Assembly: GCA_947494925.1 (NCBI GenBank)
Contig: CANLWS010000016.1
Coordinates: forward strand, 1-64,000
Reading direction: 5' to 3'
DNA: 64,000 nt
From: an uncultured Alteromonadaceae bacterium
GTDB taxonomy: Bacteria > Pseudomonadota > Gammaproteobacteria > Enterobacterales > Alteromonadaceae
The position numbers and the translations under genes were made by a program. Under the pieces are notes generated by a model. It had not been told where the DNA came from. It saw only the letters and a program-made list of their open reading frames with translations, and did not search any database. Each line of letters opens with the position of its first letter. Positions within the stretch are counted from its first letter, which is position 1. Shown piece after piece: positions 26,948 through 36,204 of this stretch.

Positions 26948-28207
26948 TTAGTCGAAACGGCTAATGCAAAACGCCGACAGATCTATACTTGTTGGTTTTC
27001 CCCGAACAAGGTCGGCGACGAGTTTGCCGGTAATGGCTGCTTGAGTTAGCCCTAGGTGTTGATGACCAAAAGCGAAAAATATTCGGTTGTGATTGGGTGC
27101 TCTGCCAATGACAGGAAGCGAGTCGGGCAGAGACGGGCGCATACCCATCCAATGCTGACTTTCACAAGTATGACTAGAATCGATATTTTCGATAACCTTA
27201 GAACCATGATGCAATAGAGACAGTGCACGTTTTTTATTACTTTTCGCCCTTATCCCAGCAAATTCAACCGTCCCCGCCAAACGTAGCCCAGACGACATCG
27301 GGGTCATAATCAACTTGCGTTCGTAGGATGCTATGGGCCTGCTAACAGGTGGATAGTCTTTCACCATATAGTGATAGCCCCGCTCAGTATCCAATGGCAC
27401 TTTGTATTGTAAAGACGTTAGTAATCGTTTGGACCAAACGCCTGCAGCCACCAATACTGTATCGGCTCTGAGTGCTTGTTTGTTGGTTCGGATGTAGATG
27501 TGATCATTGGTTTGCTCAATCGAATGGACATGCAACTGACTAAACCGGCCACCTCGGCCTATAAAGTATTTATACAACCCAAGACAAAGCGATTCGGGAT
27601 CTTGAGTGTGACCAACATCGGGAAAGTAGAGTGCGCAAGTCACACTATCAGATAAGGAAGGTTCAAGTGCCGTCGCCTCCGATCGATTTAGCAACTCCAC
27701 ATTTACACCGTTTTTCAGGTACTTATCTCTGATTTGTTCAATGTCTTTTTGTTTGGTTTGCTCAAAGGTTAATAGGCTGCCTTTTTTAATGAGCAGATGT
27801 GACAAACCAGCTTGTTCCAGCAGTTCATCATAGGCTTGCAAAGCATGAATGTTTAAAGCCTTCAGAGCTAGTGTATGACGTTTGAAACGCCGCGGTAGCA
27901 TGTTGGCAAAAAAGCGCATAAACCAAGGTAAAGCAAATGGTAGATAGGCAAGTCTAATTTTAATAGGACCACTAGATTTTAATAACATTTTAGGTATTTG
28001 TGAGAGTAAACCTAGTTCTGCCAAGGGGAAAACCTGCTCGGTAGCGAAATGTCCCGCATTGCCTTTTGAACAACCTTGAGCAACCCCTCCCTTGTCTACA
28101 AGTGTAACCTTAAGGCCCTGATTTTGAAGGTTTATTGCACAGCATACGCCAACAATTCCGGCCCCAATAACGACTGCATGTTCGTTTTTATCCTGCTCGC
28201 ACAACAT
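26948..28207 (-). CDS. FAD-dependent D-amino acid oxidoreductase, probable D-hydroxyproline dehydrogenase
   Basis: 419-residue DadA-like flavoprotein. The N-terminal FAD-binding motif is VVIGAGIVGVCCAINLQNQG, followed by GCSKGNAGH, and the C-terminal domain ends with WMGMRPSLPDSLPVIGRAP and HLGLTQAA. Members in hydroxyproline clusters oxidise cis-4-hydroxy-D-proline to 1-pyrroline-4-hydroxy-2-carboxylate (HypO or LhpB type), passing electrons to the respiratory chain. It is divergent from the deaminase-epimerase-dehydrogenase operon, and the shared promoter region contains the palindrome at 28239-28254. The assignment rests mainly on this context. Confidence 0.83.
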   Translation of the reverse strand: MLCEQDKNEHAVVIGAGIVGVCCAINLQNQGLKVTLVDKGGVAQGCSKGNAGHFATEQVFPLAELGLLSQIPKMLLKSSGPIKIRLAYLPFALPWFMRFFANMLPRRFKRHTLALKALNIHALQAYDELLEQAGLSHLLIKKGSLLTFEQTKQKDIEQIRDKYLKNGVNVELLNRSEATALEPSLSDSVTCALYFPDVGHTQDPESLCLGLYKYFIGRGGRFSQLHVHSIEQTNDHIYIRTNKQALRADTVLVAAGVWSKRLLTSLQYKVPLDTERGYHYMVKDYPPVSRPIASYERKLIMTPMSSGLRLAGTVEFAGIRAKSNKKRALSLLHHGSKVIENIDSSHTCESQHWMGMRPSLPDSLPVIGRAPNHNRIFFAFGHQHLGLTQAAITGKLVADLVRGKPTSIDLSAFCISRFD

Positions 28208-28238
28208 GTTTTTTCCTCAAATTCATTTTAATAATTGA

Positions 28239-28254
28239 ATATTGTATACAATAT
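28239..28254. promoter_or_regulatory. putative GntR operator in the divergent hydroxyproline promoter
   Basis: Perfect 16-bp palindrome ATATTGTATACAATAT. An identical 16-mer lies at 39033-39048 in front of the TonB receptor operon. The TTGTATACAA core fits sites of FadR-type GntR regulators, one of which is encoded in this cluster. Confidence 0.75.
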
Positions 28255-28303
28255 ACGCTAGTATGCAATCCTCATTGAACATATACACTAAGAGGATTTA
28301 AAC

Positions 28304-29212
28304 ATGTCTATAAATTGGCAAGGCGTGTATCCAGCGGTTACAACCCAATTTAACCAAGATGGAACCATTAACTACGAAACTACTCAGTCAATGCTGGACA
28401 ATCTGATAAAAGAAGGTGTGCATGGCATCATTGTCAACGGCACTGTTGGGGAAAACTGCTCATTGCGTCCAGAAGAAAAACGCAAGGTGATGAGAGCTGC
28501 CTTAGAGGTAGTTGACAGCAGAGTTCCTCTTTTGTCAGGCGTGGCAGAAACAACTACTCAATTTGCTATTGAGTACAGTCAGGATGCAGAAAAAATAGGA
28601 ATCGACGGATTAATGACCTTGCCCGGAATGGTTTATCGATCCACAGAGCGTGAAGCTATCAATCATTATCAACAAATAGCCAGGAATACCGGGTTACCTA
28701 TTATGGTTTACAACAATCCGGTGACTTATGGTGTCGACCTTTCCATTGAAGGGATGAAGGTACTGACTGAGGAACACAATATTGTTGCGGTGAAAGAAGC
28801 CACAGAAGATACCCGCAGAGTAACCGAGCTTTTCAACGCATTTGAAGACAGATTTATTGTGTTCGGCGGGGTTGATGATATCGCACTGGAAAGTTTGATG
28901 TTGGGTGCAACAGGGTGGATATCCGGGTTAACCAATGTTTTCCCTCGGGAATCAGTGGCGATTTATCAGCTTGCAAAGGAAGGCCGCTTCGAAGAAGCAC
29001 GAGAAATATGGCGTTGGTTTTTGCCATTACTACGATTAGATACCATTCCGACTCTTGTGCAATGTATTAAGTACGCAGAACAACTTGCTGGTAGAGGCAG
29101 TGAAACGGTAAGAGCACCAAGAATGGTATTGCCTGATTCTGAAAAACGTTACGTTGAAGACTTGTACGAACAAGCAATGGCGTCGCGTATCGATCTAGCA
29201 AAGTACTTCTAA
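28304..29212 (+). CDS. lhpC: DHDPS-family 1-pyrroline-4-hydroxy-2-carboxylate deaminase
   Basis: 302-residue TIM-barrel protein of the dihydrodipicolinate synthase / N-acetylneuraminate lyase family. The Schiff-base lysine is Lys164 (VAVKEATED) and the active-site tyrosine Tyr136 (MVYNNP); GTVGENCSL replaces the usual GTTGE motif. Between a D-hydroxyproline oxidoreductase and a hydroxyproline epimerase it is best read as the deaminase making 2-oxoglutarate semialdehyde (LhpC/HypD). The ATG is preceded by AAGAGGA. It is the first gene of a plus-strand operon, 10 bases before the epimerase. Confidence 0.87.
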   Translation: MSINWQGVYPAVTTQFNQDGTINYETTQSMLDNLIKEGVHGIIVNGTVGENCSLRPEEKRKVMRAALEVVDSRVPLLSGVAETTTQFAIEYSQDAEKIGIDGLMTLPGMVYRSTEREAINHYQQIARNTGLPIMVYNNPVTYGVDLSIEGMKVLTEEHNIVAVKEATEDTRRVTELFNAFEDRFIVFGGVDDIALESLMLGATGWISGLTNVFPRESVAIYQLAKEGRFEEAREIWRWFLPLLRLDTIPTLVQCIKYAEQLAGRGSETVRAPRMVLPDSEKRYVEDLYEQAMASRIDLAKYF

Positions 29213-29222
29213 GGAGACCTGA

Positions 29223-30224
29223 ATGCGCCAGGGAACGTATTTTTGTATTGATGCGCACACCTGCGGTAACCCGGTTCGCTTGGTTACCAGTGGGCACCCC
29301 GATCTGTCAGGCAAAAACATGAGCGAGAAGCGACAACATTTTTTGCAGCATCATGATTGGGTTCGAACATCGTTAATGTTCGAACCCAGAGGGCACGACA
29401 TGATGTCGGGTGCGTTCCTCTATCCTCCTTGCAGTGACAACGCGGATGCCGCGATTCTGTTTATAGAAACGTCAGGCTGTTTACCAATGTGTGGTCATGG
29501 CACCATTGGAGCTGTGACTGCCGGATTGGAAGCGGGGCTATTAAAACCCAGGCGCCCAGGATTATTGACATTAGATGTTCCAGCTGGACAGATCCGCGTC
29601 GAATATCACATAGTTGATGGAAAGGTTGAGTGGGTCAAACTGTTCAATGTGGCATCTTATCTTGCCTATCAAAATGTGCAGCTTGAGGTGCCCGATCTGG
29701 GAACTTTGGTGGTTGATATTGCCTACGGCGGCAATTTTTACATCATTGTAGAACCTCAGGAAAACTTTCCAGGAATAGAGCATTGGAGCGCAGAGCAAAT
29801 CCTGCGTTTCAGTCCGATCGTTCGGACACTGGTCAATAAACAAGTCATTTGCGTGCATCCTCAAGACCAAACAGTAAAAGGGGCCTCGCACCTATTGTGG
29901 ACAGGCGAGCCATCAAAACAGGGCTCCGCAGCTGCCAACGCTGTATTTTACGGTGATAAAGCAATTGATAGATCTCCTTGTGGAACAGGTACCAGTGCAC
30001 GTATGGCGCAACTGTTTAGCAAAGGCAAGTTGGCGGTCGGGCAGGAATTTGTGCACGAGAGTTTCATCGGCAGCCAGTTCGTAGGTTGTGTTGAACAAGC
30101 AACAGAAATTAAAGGTACGCCGGCTATTTTACCCAGCGTAAAAGGTTGGGCAAAAGTCTTTGGGCAAAACTGCATTACAGTAGATGATAGTGATCCATAC
30201 GCCCTTGGGTTTCAGGTAATTTAG
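29223..30224 (+). CDS. lhpA: 4-hydroxyproline 2-epimerase
   Basis: 333 residues of the proline racemase superfamily. Both catalytic cysteines are present: Cys90 in MCGHGTIGAV and Cys253 in SPCGTGTSAR. Two cysteines indicate an epimerase, as the related dehydratases have threonine at the second or serine at the first position. It converts trans-4-hydroxy-L-proline to cis-4-hydroxy-D-proline, feeding the FAD enzyme encoded divergently. AAGGAG precedes the ATG. The gene lies 10 bases after the deaminase and 10 before the dehydrogenase. Confidence 0.92.
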   Translation: MRQGTYFCIDAHTCGNPVRLVTSGHPDLSGKNMSEKRQHFLQHHDWVRTSLMFEPRGHDMMSGAFLYPPCSDNADAAILFIETSGCLPMCGHGTIGAVTAGLEAGLLKPRRPGLLTLDVPAGQIRVEYHIVDGKVEWVKLFNVASYLAYQNVQLEVPDLGTLVVDIAYGGNFYIIVEPQENFPGIEHWSAEQILRFSPIVRTLVNKQVICVHPQDQTVKGASHLLWTGEPSKQGSAAANAVFYGDKAIDRSPCGTGTSARMAQLFSKGKLAVGQEFVHESFIGSQFVGCVEQATEIKGTPAILPSVKGWAKVFGQNCITVDDSDPYALGFQVI

Positions 30225-30234
30225 GAGAATAATT

Positions 30235-31728
30235 ATGACACTAACAGGAAAAAATCTGATTGCGGGCGAGTGGCTGGGCAATGATGAACAATGCACATTC
30301 TGTGCGTATCAACCGGCTACAAATGATCATGGTGAAACGCGATTCTATAACGCCAGTACAGAACAATTGAATTTAGCGGTTGAAGCGGCAGAACGTGCAT
30401 TTAAGTACTACCGTCGCAGCAGTGCTGCCGCCCGTGCGTCGCTTTTGCGTGCAATTTCCGACAGCATTATGCATCTGGGAGACGAACTGATTCAAACAAC
30501 TCATTTAGAAACAGGTTTTAGTGTTGAACGACTGCAAGGTGAAAGACAACGCACTATCAATCAGCTCAATGCGTTTTCTGATGAATTGTTAAATCCAGCT
30601 CAAACAGATATTGAAGAGCCAGGGGATGAGAACAGGACACCGGTACCTAAACCTTCTACCAGGCTAACTCGCATCCCGTTAGGTCCTGTTGCGGTTTTTG
30701 GTGCATCAAATTTTCCTTATGCTTTTTCGACTTTGGGTGGCGATACGGTTGCCGCACTTGCTGCAGGTTGCCCGGTTGTTGTCAAAGCGCACCCTGCGCA
30801 TCCGGGCACCAGTGAGCTGATGGCACGGGCTATTCAACAAGCAATCGAAAAACTGGCTTTCCCAAAAGGTGTATTTTCACAGTTTCACAGCACTGATCCC
30901 GAGTTGGCGCACCTGCTGGTGCGTCACTCGGGCATCAAAGCTGTCGGTTTTACCGGGTCGCAAAAAGTGGCAGACTTGTTGGTAAAATCCACCCAGCAAC
31001 GTCCGGATCCAATTCCTTTTTATGGTGAGTTAGGCAGCATTAATCCGCAGTTTATTCTGCCGGAAAAAGCTAACCAGGATAGCGGGGCCCTAGCAGAACA
31101 GTTGTGCATGTCTATGTTAATGGGCAATGGACAATTTTGTACCAGCCCCGGAGTCTGGATAGTTCCCGAACAGGCAGTGGATTTCATGGATGCCTGCAGT
31201 AATTTCATTACAAATCAGGTGTCTGATACCTTGCTCACAGAAGGTATTTTCAAAGAGTTTCAATCATCTGTAAGTGTGTTGAAGATGAACAAGCAACTCA
31301 ACAATATTGCCAATGCCAAGGAACGTAAATCATTTCATGGAACGGCAAGTTTGTTTGCTACCAGTGCCTACCACTTTGTTACTAACGAGCAGTTGCGAAA
31401 AGAAATTTTCGGGCCCTGCGCAATCATAGTGACCTACAAGCAAAGTGAAGAGTTACAGCAGATAGTAGAGGTGTTGGATGGACAGTTAACCACCAGTGTG
31501 CATGGCACTGATGGTGACATTGCTGAGCATGAATATCTGATCGAATCTTTGAGTTACAAGGTCGGTAGACTAATTTACAATCAAATGCCTACTGGCGTCG
31601 AAATCTGTCCAGCGATGAACCATGGCGGTCCGTACCCGGCGTCAACCGATATTCGCTCCACCTCGGTCGGTCAGCAAGCAATAAACCGTTTTTTAAGACC
31701 TTTATGTATTCAGAATGCCCCGCAATAA
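30235..31728 (+). CDS. lhpG: 2,5-dioxovalerate (alpha-ketoglutarate semialdehyde) dehydrogenase
   Basis: 497-residue aldehyde dehydrogenase. The general base is Glu265 (YGELGSINP) and the nucleophile Cys302 (NGQFCTSPG); cofactor residues include FGASNFPYAFS and KAHPAHPGTS. The GELGSINP and FGASNFP segments are typical of 2-oxoglutarate semialdehyde dehydrogenases. It completes the hydroxyproline pathway, giving 2-oxoglutarate for the TCA cycle. AGGAG precedes the ATG. The GntR gene follows after 110 bases. Confidence 0.92.
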   Translation: MTLTGKNLIAGEWLGNDEQCTFCAYQPATNDHGETRFYNASTEQLNLAVEAAERAFKYYRRSSAAARASLLRAISDSIMHLGDELIQTTHLETGFSVERLQGERQRTINQLNAFSDELLNPAQTDIEEPGDENRTPVPKPSTRLTRIPLGPVAVFGASNFPYAFSTLGGDTVAALAAGCPVVVKAHPAHPGTSELMARAIQQAIEKLAFPKGVFSQFHSTDPELAHLLVRHSGIKAVGFTGSQKVADLLVKSTQQRPDPIPFYGELGSINPQFILPEKANQDSGALAEQLCMSMLMGNGQFCTSPGVWIVPEQAVDFMDACSNFITNQVSDTLLTEGIFKEFQSSVSVLKMNKQLNNIANAKERKSFHGTASLFATSAYHFVTNEQLRKEIFGPCAIIVTYKQSEELQQIVEVLDGQLTTSVHGTDGDIAEHEYLIESLSYKVGRLIYNQMPTGVEICPAMNHGGPYPASTDIRSTSVGQQAINRFLRPLCIQNAPQ

Positions 31729-31796
31729 TAGCGGGAGTTCTGAAATACAGACTGTGGCCAACCAGGCATTGGGATATACCAAAGAGGATGGTAGAC

Positions 31797-31829
31797 TGCA
31801 TACAAAATACAATTCTTAAAAGTATACAG
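31797..31829 (+). promoter_or_regulatory. degenerate GntR-type sites upstream of the GntR gene
   Basis: Partial matches to TTGTATACAA are seen: TGCATACAA at the left and AGTATACA at 31821-31828, the latter with a full GTATAC core. They suggest weak autoregulation. Weaker evidence than the two perfect palindromes. Confidence 0.35.
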
Positions 31830-31838
31830 GGCTAACAG

Positions 31839-32507
31839 ATGCAGATTGTGCATAAAACACGCACACAACTTGTGGTAGAAGCGATCCGTGAGAAAATTCT
31901 TGGCGGCGAAATCAAAGCGGGCGAGCCATTAAGGCAAGCTGCATTGGCAGAAGAGTTGAATGTCAGTCGTATCCCGGTGCGTGAAGCATTGATGCAATTG
32001 GAAGCCGAAGGATTGGTAAATTTTGAAGCTCATAAAGGAGCAACAGCATCTGAGATTTCGTCGGCGCAAGTGTGTGAAGTTTTTGAATTGCGGGCCTTGC
32101 TGGAAGCAGAGTTGTTGTTTCATTCCATAAAACGTTTGACAGAAGACGATTTTGAGGAAGCTGAAGAATGCCTGGCAAAACTTGAAAATGCCATGGCGGC
32201 TGGAGATGCAATGGCGGCTACCGGGGAGCTCAATACCTTGTTTCACAATAAATTGTATTGCCGGGCAGAACGCCCTCAGACGGAAGAAATTGTTGCATCA
32301 TTGAACCAAAGTTGCAGTCGCTATGTTCGTATGCACATTCTACTTGCAGGCGGAATTGAAACGGCGCCTGAAGAACATCGCGAGTTATTAGAACTGGCTA
32401 AAGCCAAAGAAGTGAACAAAGCCTGCAAGGCACTCAAGAAACATATCTTAAGTGCTAAAGATGATATTAAGGCATTGCTTGAGAAAAAGGAAAATGAGAG
32501 TAAGTAG
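31839..32507 (+). CDS. GntR-family (FadR/FCD) regulator of hydroxyproline use
   Basis: 222 residues: N-terminal winged helix (LRQAALAEELNVSRIPVREALMQLEAEGLV, about 31-60) and an all-helical FCD ligand domain with metal-type histidines (LNTLFHNKLY, APEEHRELLE, LKKHI). FCD regulators usually act as repressors released by a small carboxylate. Its place at the end of the hydroxyproline operon, together with two identical TTGTATACAA-type palindromes at 28239 and 39033, makes it the likely regulator of both arms. The effector is probably a hydroxyproline isomer or pathway intermediate; this is inference. Confidence 0.88.
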   Translation: MQIVHKTRTQLVVEAIREKILGGEIKAGEPLRQAALAEELNVSRIPVREALMQLEAEGLVNFEAHKGATASEISSAQVCEVFELRALLEAELLFHSIKRLTEDDFEEAEECLAKLENAMAAGDAMAATGELNTLFHNKLYCRAERPQTEEIVASLNQSCSRYVRMHILLAGGIETAPEEHRELLELAKAKEVNKACKALKKHILSAKDDIKALLEKKENESK

Positions 32508-32526
32508 TATTTTGTTTGATTACACC

Positions 32527-32551
32527 AAGGCCAGTTTAACTGGCCTTTTTT
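32527..32551 (+). terminator. terminator of the GntR gene
   Basis: Stem AAGGCCA / TGGCCTT with a 7-base loop and a T6 run, 19 bases after the GntR stop, in the convergent gap before the M24 peptidase gene. Confidence 0.88.
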
Positions 32552-32573
32552 ATTGTTTGTTAGTGGGCTTAAA

Positions 32574-33773
32574 CTACGAAAACGGTTTGTCTAGCGACGA
32601 TTGAGGTTGGGTAAACCAGTTAGCTCCTTCCTCTGTTACATAGAAATGATCTTCCAGGCGAATACCGAATTCTCCCGGAACAACAATCATCGGCTCATTG
32701 GAAAAACACATTCCAGGTGCAAGCAGTGTATTGTCTCCCTTAACCAGGTAAGGTCCTTCGTGAATATTCAAGCCAATACCGTGCCCAGTTCGATGTGGCA
32801 AACCTGGTAAGTCATATCCTGGACCCAGGCCATGTTTGGCTAACACCTGACGAGCGGCGCTGTCTATTGCTTCACATGTCACGCCTGGTTTTACCGCATT
32901 GAATGCTGCCAGCTGTGCAGCTTTTTCTATTGCCCAGAACTCTTTGATTTTGTTATCCACAACACCGAAGGAGTAGGTACGGGTTATGTCCGAGTGATAG
33001 CCATCAACCTGACATCCAGTGTCAATTAGTACCAGAGAATTTTCCTCAAGACAGGCATCCCCTGGGACTCCATGAGGGTGGGAGGTCGCTTCAGCAAATT
33101 GTACTGCGCAGAAGTAGCTACCTTTATCAGCTCCCAACAGCCTATGCGCTTCATCTATAAAATTGATAACTTCACTCGATTTAATGCCCGGTCGCAGAAA
33201 AGTGTAGGCTAGCTTGTGTACTTCCAGGGTAATGCTCATTGCCCGAGTAATTAACGCAATTTCTGAATTTGATTTACGTGCCCGCAAATTACCTATCAGG
33301 GAAACGGCCGAGCAAATTCTTGAGATAGACAGAGACTTATTTAGCTTTTCGTAAAGCCATAGCGGGCATTCAGGATCGATGGCAACATTCGCGACTTTGT
33401 TTGCAAGTAAAATATTTGCTACCAGTTGAGTTGGATCCTGATGTTCTTCCCAAAATTTGAAACTCCCTTCCACCTTTAGCTGGGGTCGAAGTGCTGATTC
33501 TTCAAATTTCGGACAAACAAAAATAACCTCCTCCCGGGTAATTATTGCACCTACCAGCCGTTCGGTCATCGACCAGCTTAAGCCGGTAAAATAGCGCATG
33601 TTGGTTCCAGCAATGACTAAAACAGCTTGAACATCTGCTGTTTGCATCGACTGACGCAAGTTTTCCAAGCGCGAAATAAATTCTGCAGTAGCAATAGCAT
33701 CGGCCGTCGGGATGTCGTAGGACAGCGAAGCTCTTTCCAGTTTTTTATATAACTCATTAACTTTTTTATACAT
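32574..33773 (-). CDS. M24-family Xaa-Pro dipeptidase (prolidase-like)
   Basis: 399 residues with an N-terminal creatinase-like domain and a pita-bread catalytic domain. All five metal ligands are visible: the two aspartates in DTGCQVDGYHSD, the histidine in HRTGHGIG, and the glutamates in NEPMI and RLEDHF. No export signal, so it works in the cytoplasm, splitting Xaa-Pro or Xaa-Hyp dipeptides. It is last in the order TonB receptor, DPP-IV-like peptidase, M24 on the minus strand, which fits stepwise breakdown of proline- and hydroxyproline-rich peptides such as collagen fragments. Confidence 0.88.
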   Translation of the reverse strand: MYKKVNELYKKLERASLSYDIPTADAIATAEFISRLENLRQSMQTADVQAVLVIAGTNMRYFTGLSWSMTERLVGAIITREEVIFVCPKFEESALRPQLKVEGSFKFWEEHQDPTQLVANILLANKVANVAIDPECPLWLYEKLNKSLSISRICSAVSLIGNLRARKSNSEIALITRAMSITLEVHKLAYTFLRPGIKSSEVINFIDEAHRLLGADKGSYFCAVQFAEATSHPHGVPGDACLEENSLVLIDTGCQVDGYHSDITRTYSFGVVDNKIKEFWAIEKAAQLAAFNAVKPGVTCEAIDSAARQVLAKHGLGPGYDLPGLPHRTGHGIGLNIHEGPYLVKGDNTLLAPGMCFSNEPMIVVPGEFGIRLEDHFYVTEEGANWFTQPQSSLDKPFS

Positions 33774-33845
33774 TATTCTCTCTAAACGATATGGTTAAGC
33801 TAATAACAGACAGGCGTTTACTACGCCGTTTTTTCTTACATTTCA

Positions 33846-36137
33846 TTATCGAATTGGTATCGACATGTTGCTGATCGCATAATCAATTGGTGTCTCTACA
33901 TTGAGTAAGTGTCGTACAAAGAAGTCCCAGCGCATTTTGACAAAGTGTGGATGATTATGCAGCACATGGCCCATATTTGGATATATCATTAACTCAAAGT
34001 CTTTATTGAATTGGATTAATTTGTCCACCAACTGGAACGTAGCCGCGGGGTGGACATTTTCATCCAGCTCACCGTGAGCCAACAGCAATTCTCCTTCTAA
34101 TTTGTCAGCGTCGGTCAAATTTGATTGTTCATTCCAGTGTGGGCCAGCCGGATAATCCATCCAGGTTTCGTTCCATCCGGCTTTATCTGCACGAAAATCG
34201 TGATTACCTGATGCAGCAACACCAACTTTGTAAAAATCCGGAAATCGATACATCGCTCTGACTGTGTCATATCCCCCGGCAGAGAAACCATATATGCCTA
34301 CCCGGTCAAGATCTAAATAGGGTCGTGTAGCTGCAAGTTGTTGCAGTGCCCAGACATGATCATCTGCGCCTCCAGCAAGATTTTTGTAACTATATTCATG
34401 AAATGCTCTGTCTCGTTTACCCGTCCCTCTGCCATCCATTTTTAATACGATGAAACCAAGTTCAGCCAAGGCTAAAGCGTGAGAATACAAAGGTCCAGCA
34501 TAGGTTTTCGGTGTGAAATAGCCGTGTGGGCCGGTGTAAATGTCATCAATGACAGGATAGGTTTTCTGTGGATCAAAAGTCGATGGAAAGTAAAGTAGAC
34601 CGTATAGCTTTGTTTTCCCATCTTGTGCTAACACGCTAAAGGGCTGAGGTGGCTGATAACCCAATTCATCGAGTTTCTGAGTGTCGACGGACAACAGCTT
34701 GTCAACGATTTTTCCATCAGAGATACGCCTGACAGTGTGGATAGGGGCTTGGTTAACCCTGCTGAAAGTATCTATTACTGTTTGGAAATCAGGTGATACG
34801 TGCGTATCGTGCATTGCCGTTTCCGGCGTTAGGAGCGTTAAATTCTGACCATCGAAATCGGTTCGATACAGATAGCGGTAATAAGGATCGCCGGGCAGAG
34901 CACCAGACGCTTCGAAATAAAGCTGACGATTTTTACTGTCGATGGCTTTAATGGCACGTATAAACATAGACTCAGGTGTAACCGCGCTTAGTAGTTCAGT
35001 TGTTTGAAGACGGTAACTGAATACTTGTTGGATACCATTGCGCTCTGAAGTCCAAAGGATCATATCCTGTTCTGGTAAGATGCGAAAATCCTGGATCCAG
35101 GGATCGATAAATTTGTCGTTTGTTTCTGTAACAAGGGTGCGAACTTTCCCTGATTCCGGCGACAACTCTTTTAAGTGGAAGCGGTGGAAGCCACGCTCGC
35201 GTTCCAGATAATAGTATTTATTGTTACTGGCAAACTCACCCCATAACGGGTCACCATAATAAGTCTGCAGGAGGGCAGGGGCGACAACGTGATTTGCAGT
35301 TTTACTCTCGGTGTTGGCTACCACCAGATGACCTTCAATCAGGTGTGTATCTCCTGCCATTGGGTAATGGTAGCGGTAAATTCTTGGCCGTTGACTCTTG
35401 CCCGTGACGGATTGAGTCAGGTGCAATTTTTTCACTTTTCGAAGATCTAACTGGAAGGTTACAAAGTGTCGGCTATCAGGTGACCAATCCCCCACTTTTC
35501 TCGGCTCAACGCTACCTTCAGGCTGATTGAACAGTAGTGTTGGATTAGGGCTTTGTGTCGCGTATGCAAATTCTGGCTCACCATCAAAGGTCAATTGTGT
35601 TTCCTCGGATGTGTTGAGATCTATCAAATATAAGTTGTGTTCCCTGACCACGATTTCCCAGTTGCCATCTGGTGAAGTAATCCCTTTGGAACCTATAGTT
35701 TTAATTGGTTCTTGCTGGCAGTAATATTCTGGTGACATACTGCACTGCCAAAAGGTCTGGTTTACAGAAAAGTTGATGGTGTCGTCTTTCACTTCAGCAA
35801 TGCTCAAGCTTTTAGTTAATTCGTCAAGGTTTTCAATACCTAGTGCATTGGCCAATTTTTCTAATTCAAATAAGGGAGAAACGCCCTTAGATACTGAATA
35901 TCGCCAGTAAGATTTACTACCTTCATTAGACAGCTGGTACCAAAAGCCTCCGCCCTCGAGCCAGTTTGGTTGAATATAAAAGTTGTCTATTTGTGCTAGC
36001 AAATTGTCGGGGAGGAACTGGTCGGCTGCGGCATAACGTTGTTGCATTATGCTAGGTTTGCTTATTGAATCCGTTTGCGCACAGGCGACCAAAAAACTGG
36101 CCAAAACGAGTAACGTAAACTTGTTAATAACGTGCAT
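33846..36137 (-). CDS. lipoprotein S9 family peptidase, dipeptidyl peptidase IV-like
   Basis: 763 residues. The signal ends in a lipobox (FLVAC, Cys19), followed by a beta-propeller DPPIV_N domain and an alpha/beta hydrolase domain. The catalytic triad is the serine of GFSAGGYD, the aspartate of GELDENV and the histidine of NMGHVLHNHP. DPP-IV-like enzymes remove Xaa-Pro dipeptides from peptide N-termini. The nucleophile elbow GFSAGG differs from the common GWSYGG. Placed between a TonB receptor and a prolidase gene, it probably trims imported peptides in the periplasm. Confidence 0.88.
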   Translation of the reverse strand: MHVINKFTLLVLASFLVACAQTDSISKPSIMQQRYAAADQFLPDNLLAQIDNFYIQPNWLEGGGFWYQLSNEGSKSYWRYSVSKGVSPLFELEKLANALGIENLDELTKSLSIAEVKDDTINFSVNQTFWQCSMSPEYYCQQEPIKTIGSKGITSPDGNWEIVVREHNLYLIDLNTSEETQLTFDGEPEFAYATQSPNPTLLFNQPEGSVEPRKVGDWSPDSRHFVTFQLDLRKVKKLHLTQSVTGKSQRPRIYRYHYPMAGDTHLIEGHLVVANTESKTANHVVAPALLQTYYGDPLWGEFASNNKYYYLERERGFHRFHLKELSPESGKVRTLVTETNDKFIDPWIQDFRILPEQDMILWTSERNGIQQVFSYRLQTTELLSAVTPESMFIRAIKAIDSKNRQLYFEASGALPGDPYYRYLYRTDFDGQNLTLLTPETAMHDTHVSPDFQTVIDTFSRVNQAPIHTVRRISDGKIVDKLLSVDTQKLDELGYQPPQPFSVLAQDGKTKLYGLLYFPSTFDPQKTYPVIDDIYTGPHGYFTPKTYAGPLYSHALALAELGFIVLKMDGRGTGKRDRAFHEYSYKNLAGGADDHVWALQQLAATRPYLDLDRVGIYGFSAGGYDTVRAMYRFPDFYKVGVAASGNHDFRADKAGWNETWMDYPAGPHWNEQSNLTDADKLEGELLLAHGELDENVHPAATFQLVDKLIQFNKDFELMIYPNMGHVLHNHPHFVKMRWDFFVRHLLNVETPIDYAISNMSIPIR

Positions 36138-36204
36138 GGTTAATTCTCTAAAAAAATGGCGCAGAAAACCTGCGCCGAATCAAGACATCTGAACGATGGT
36201 TATA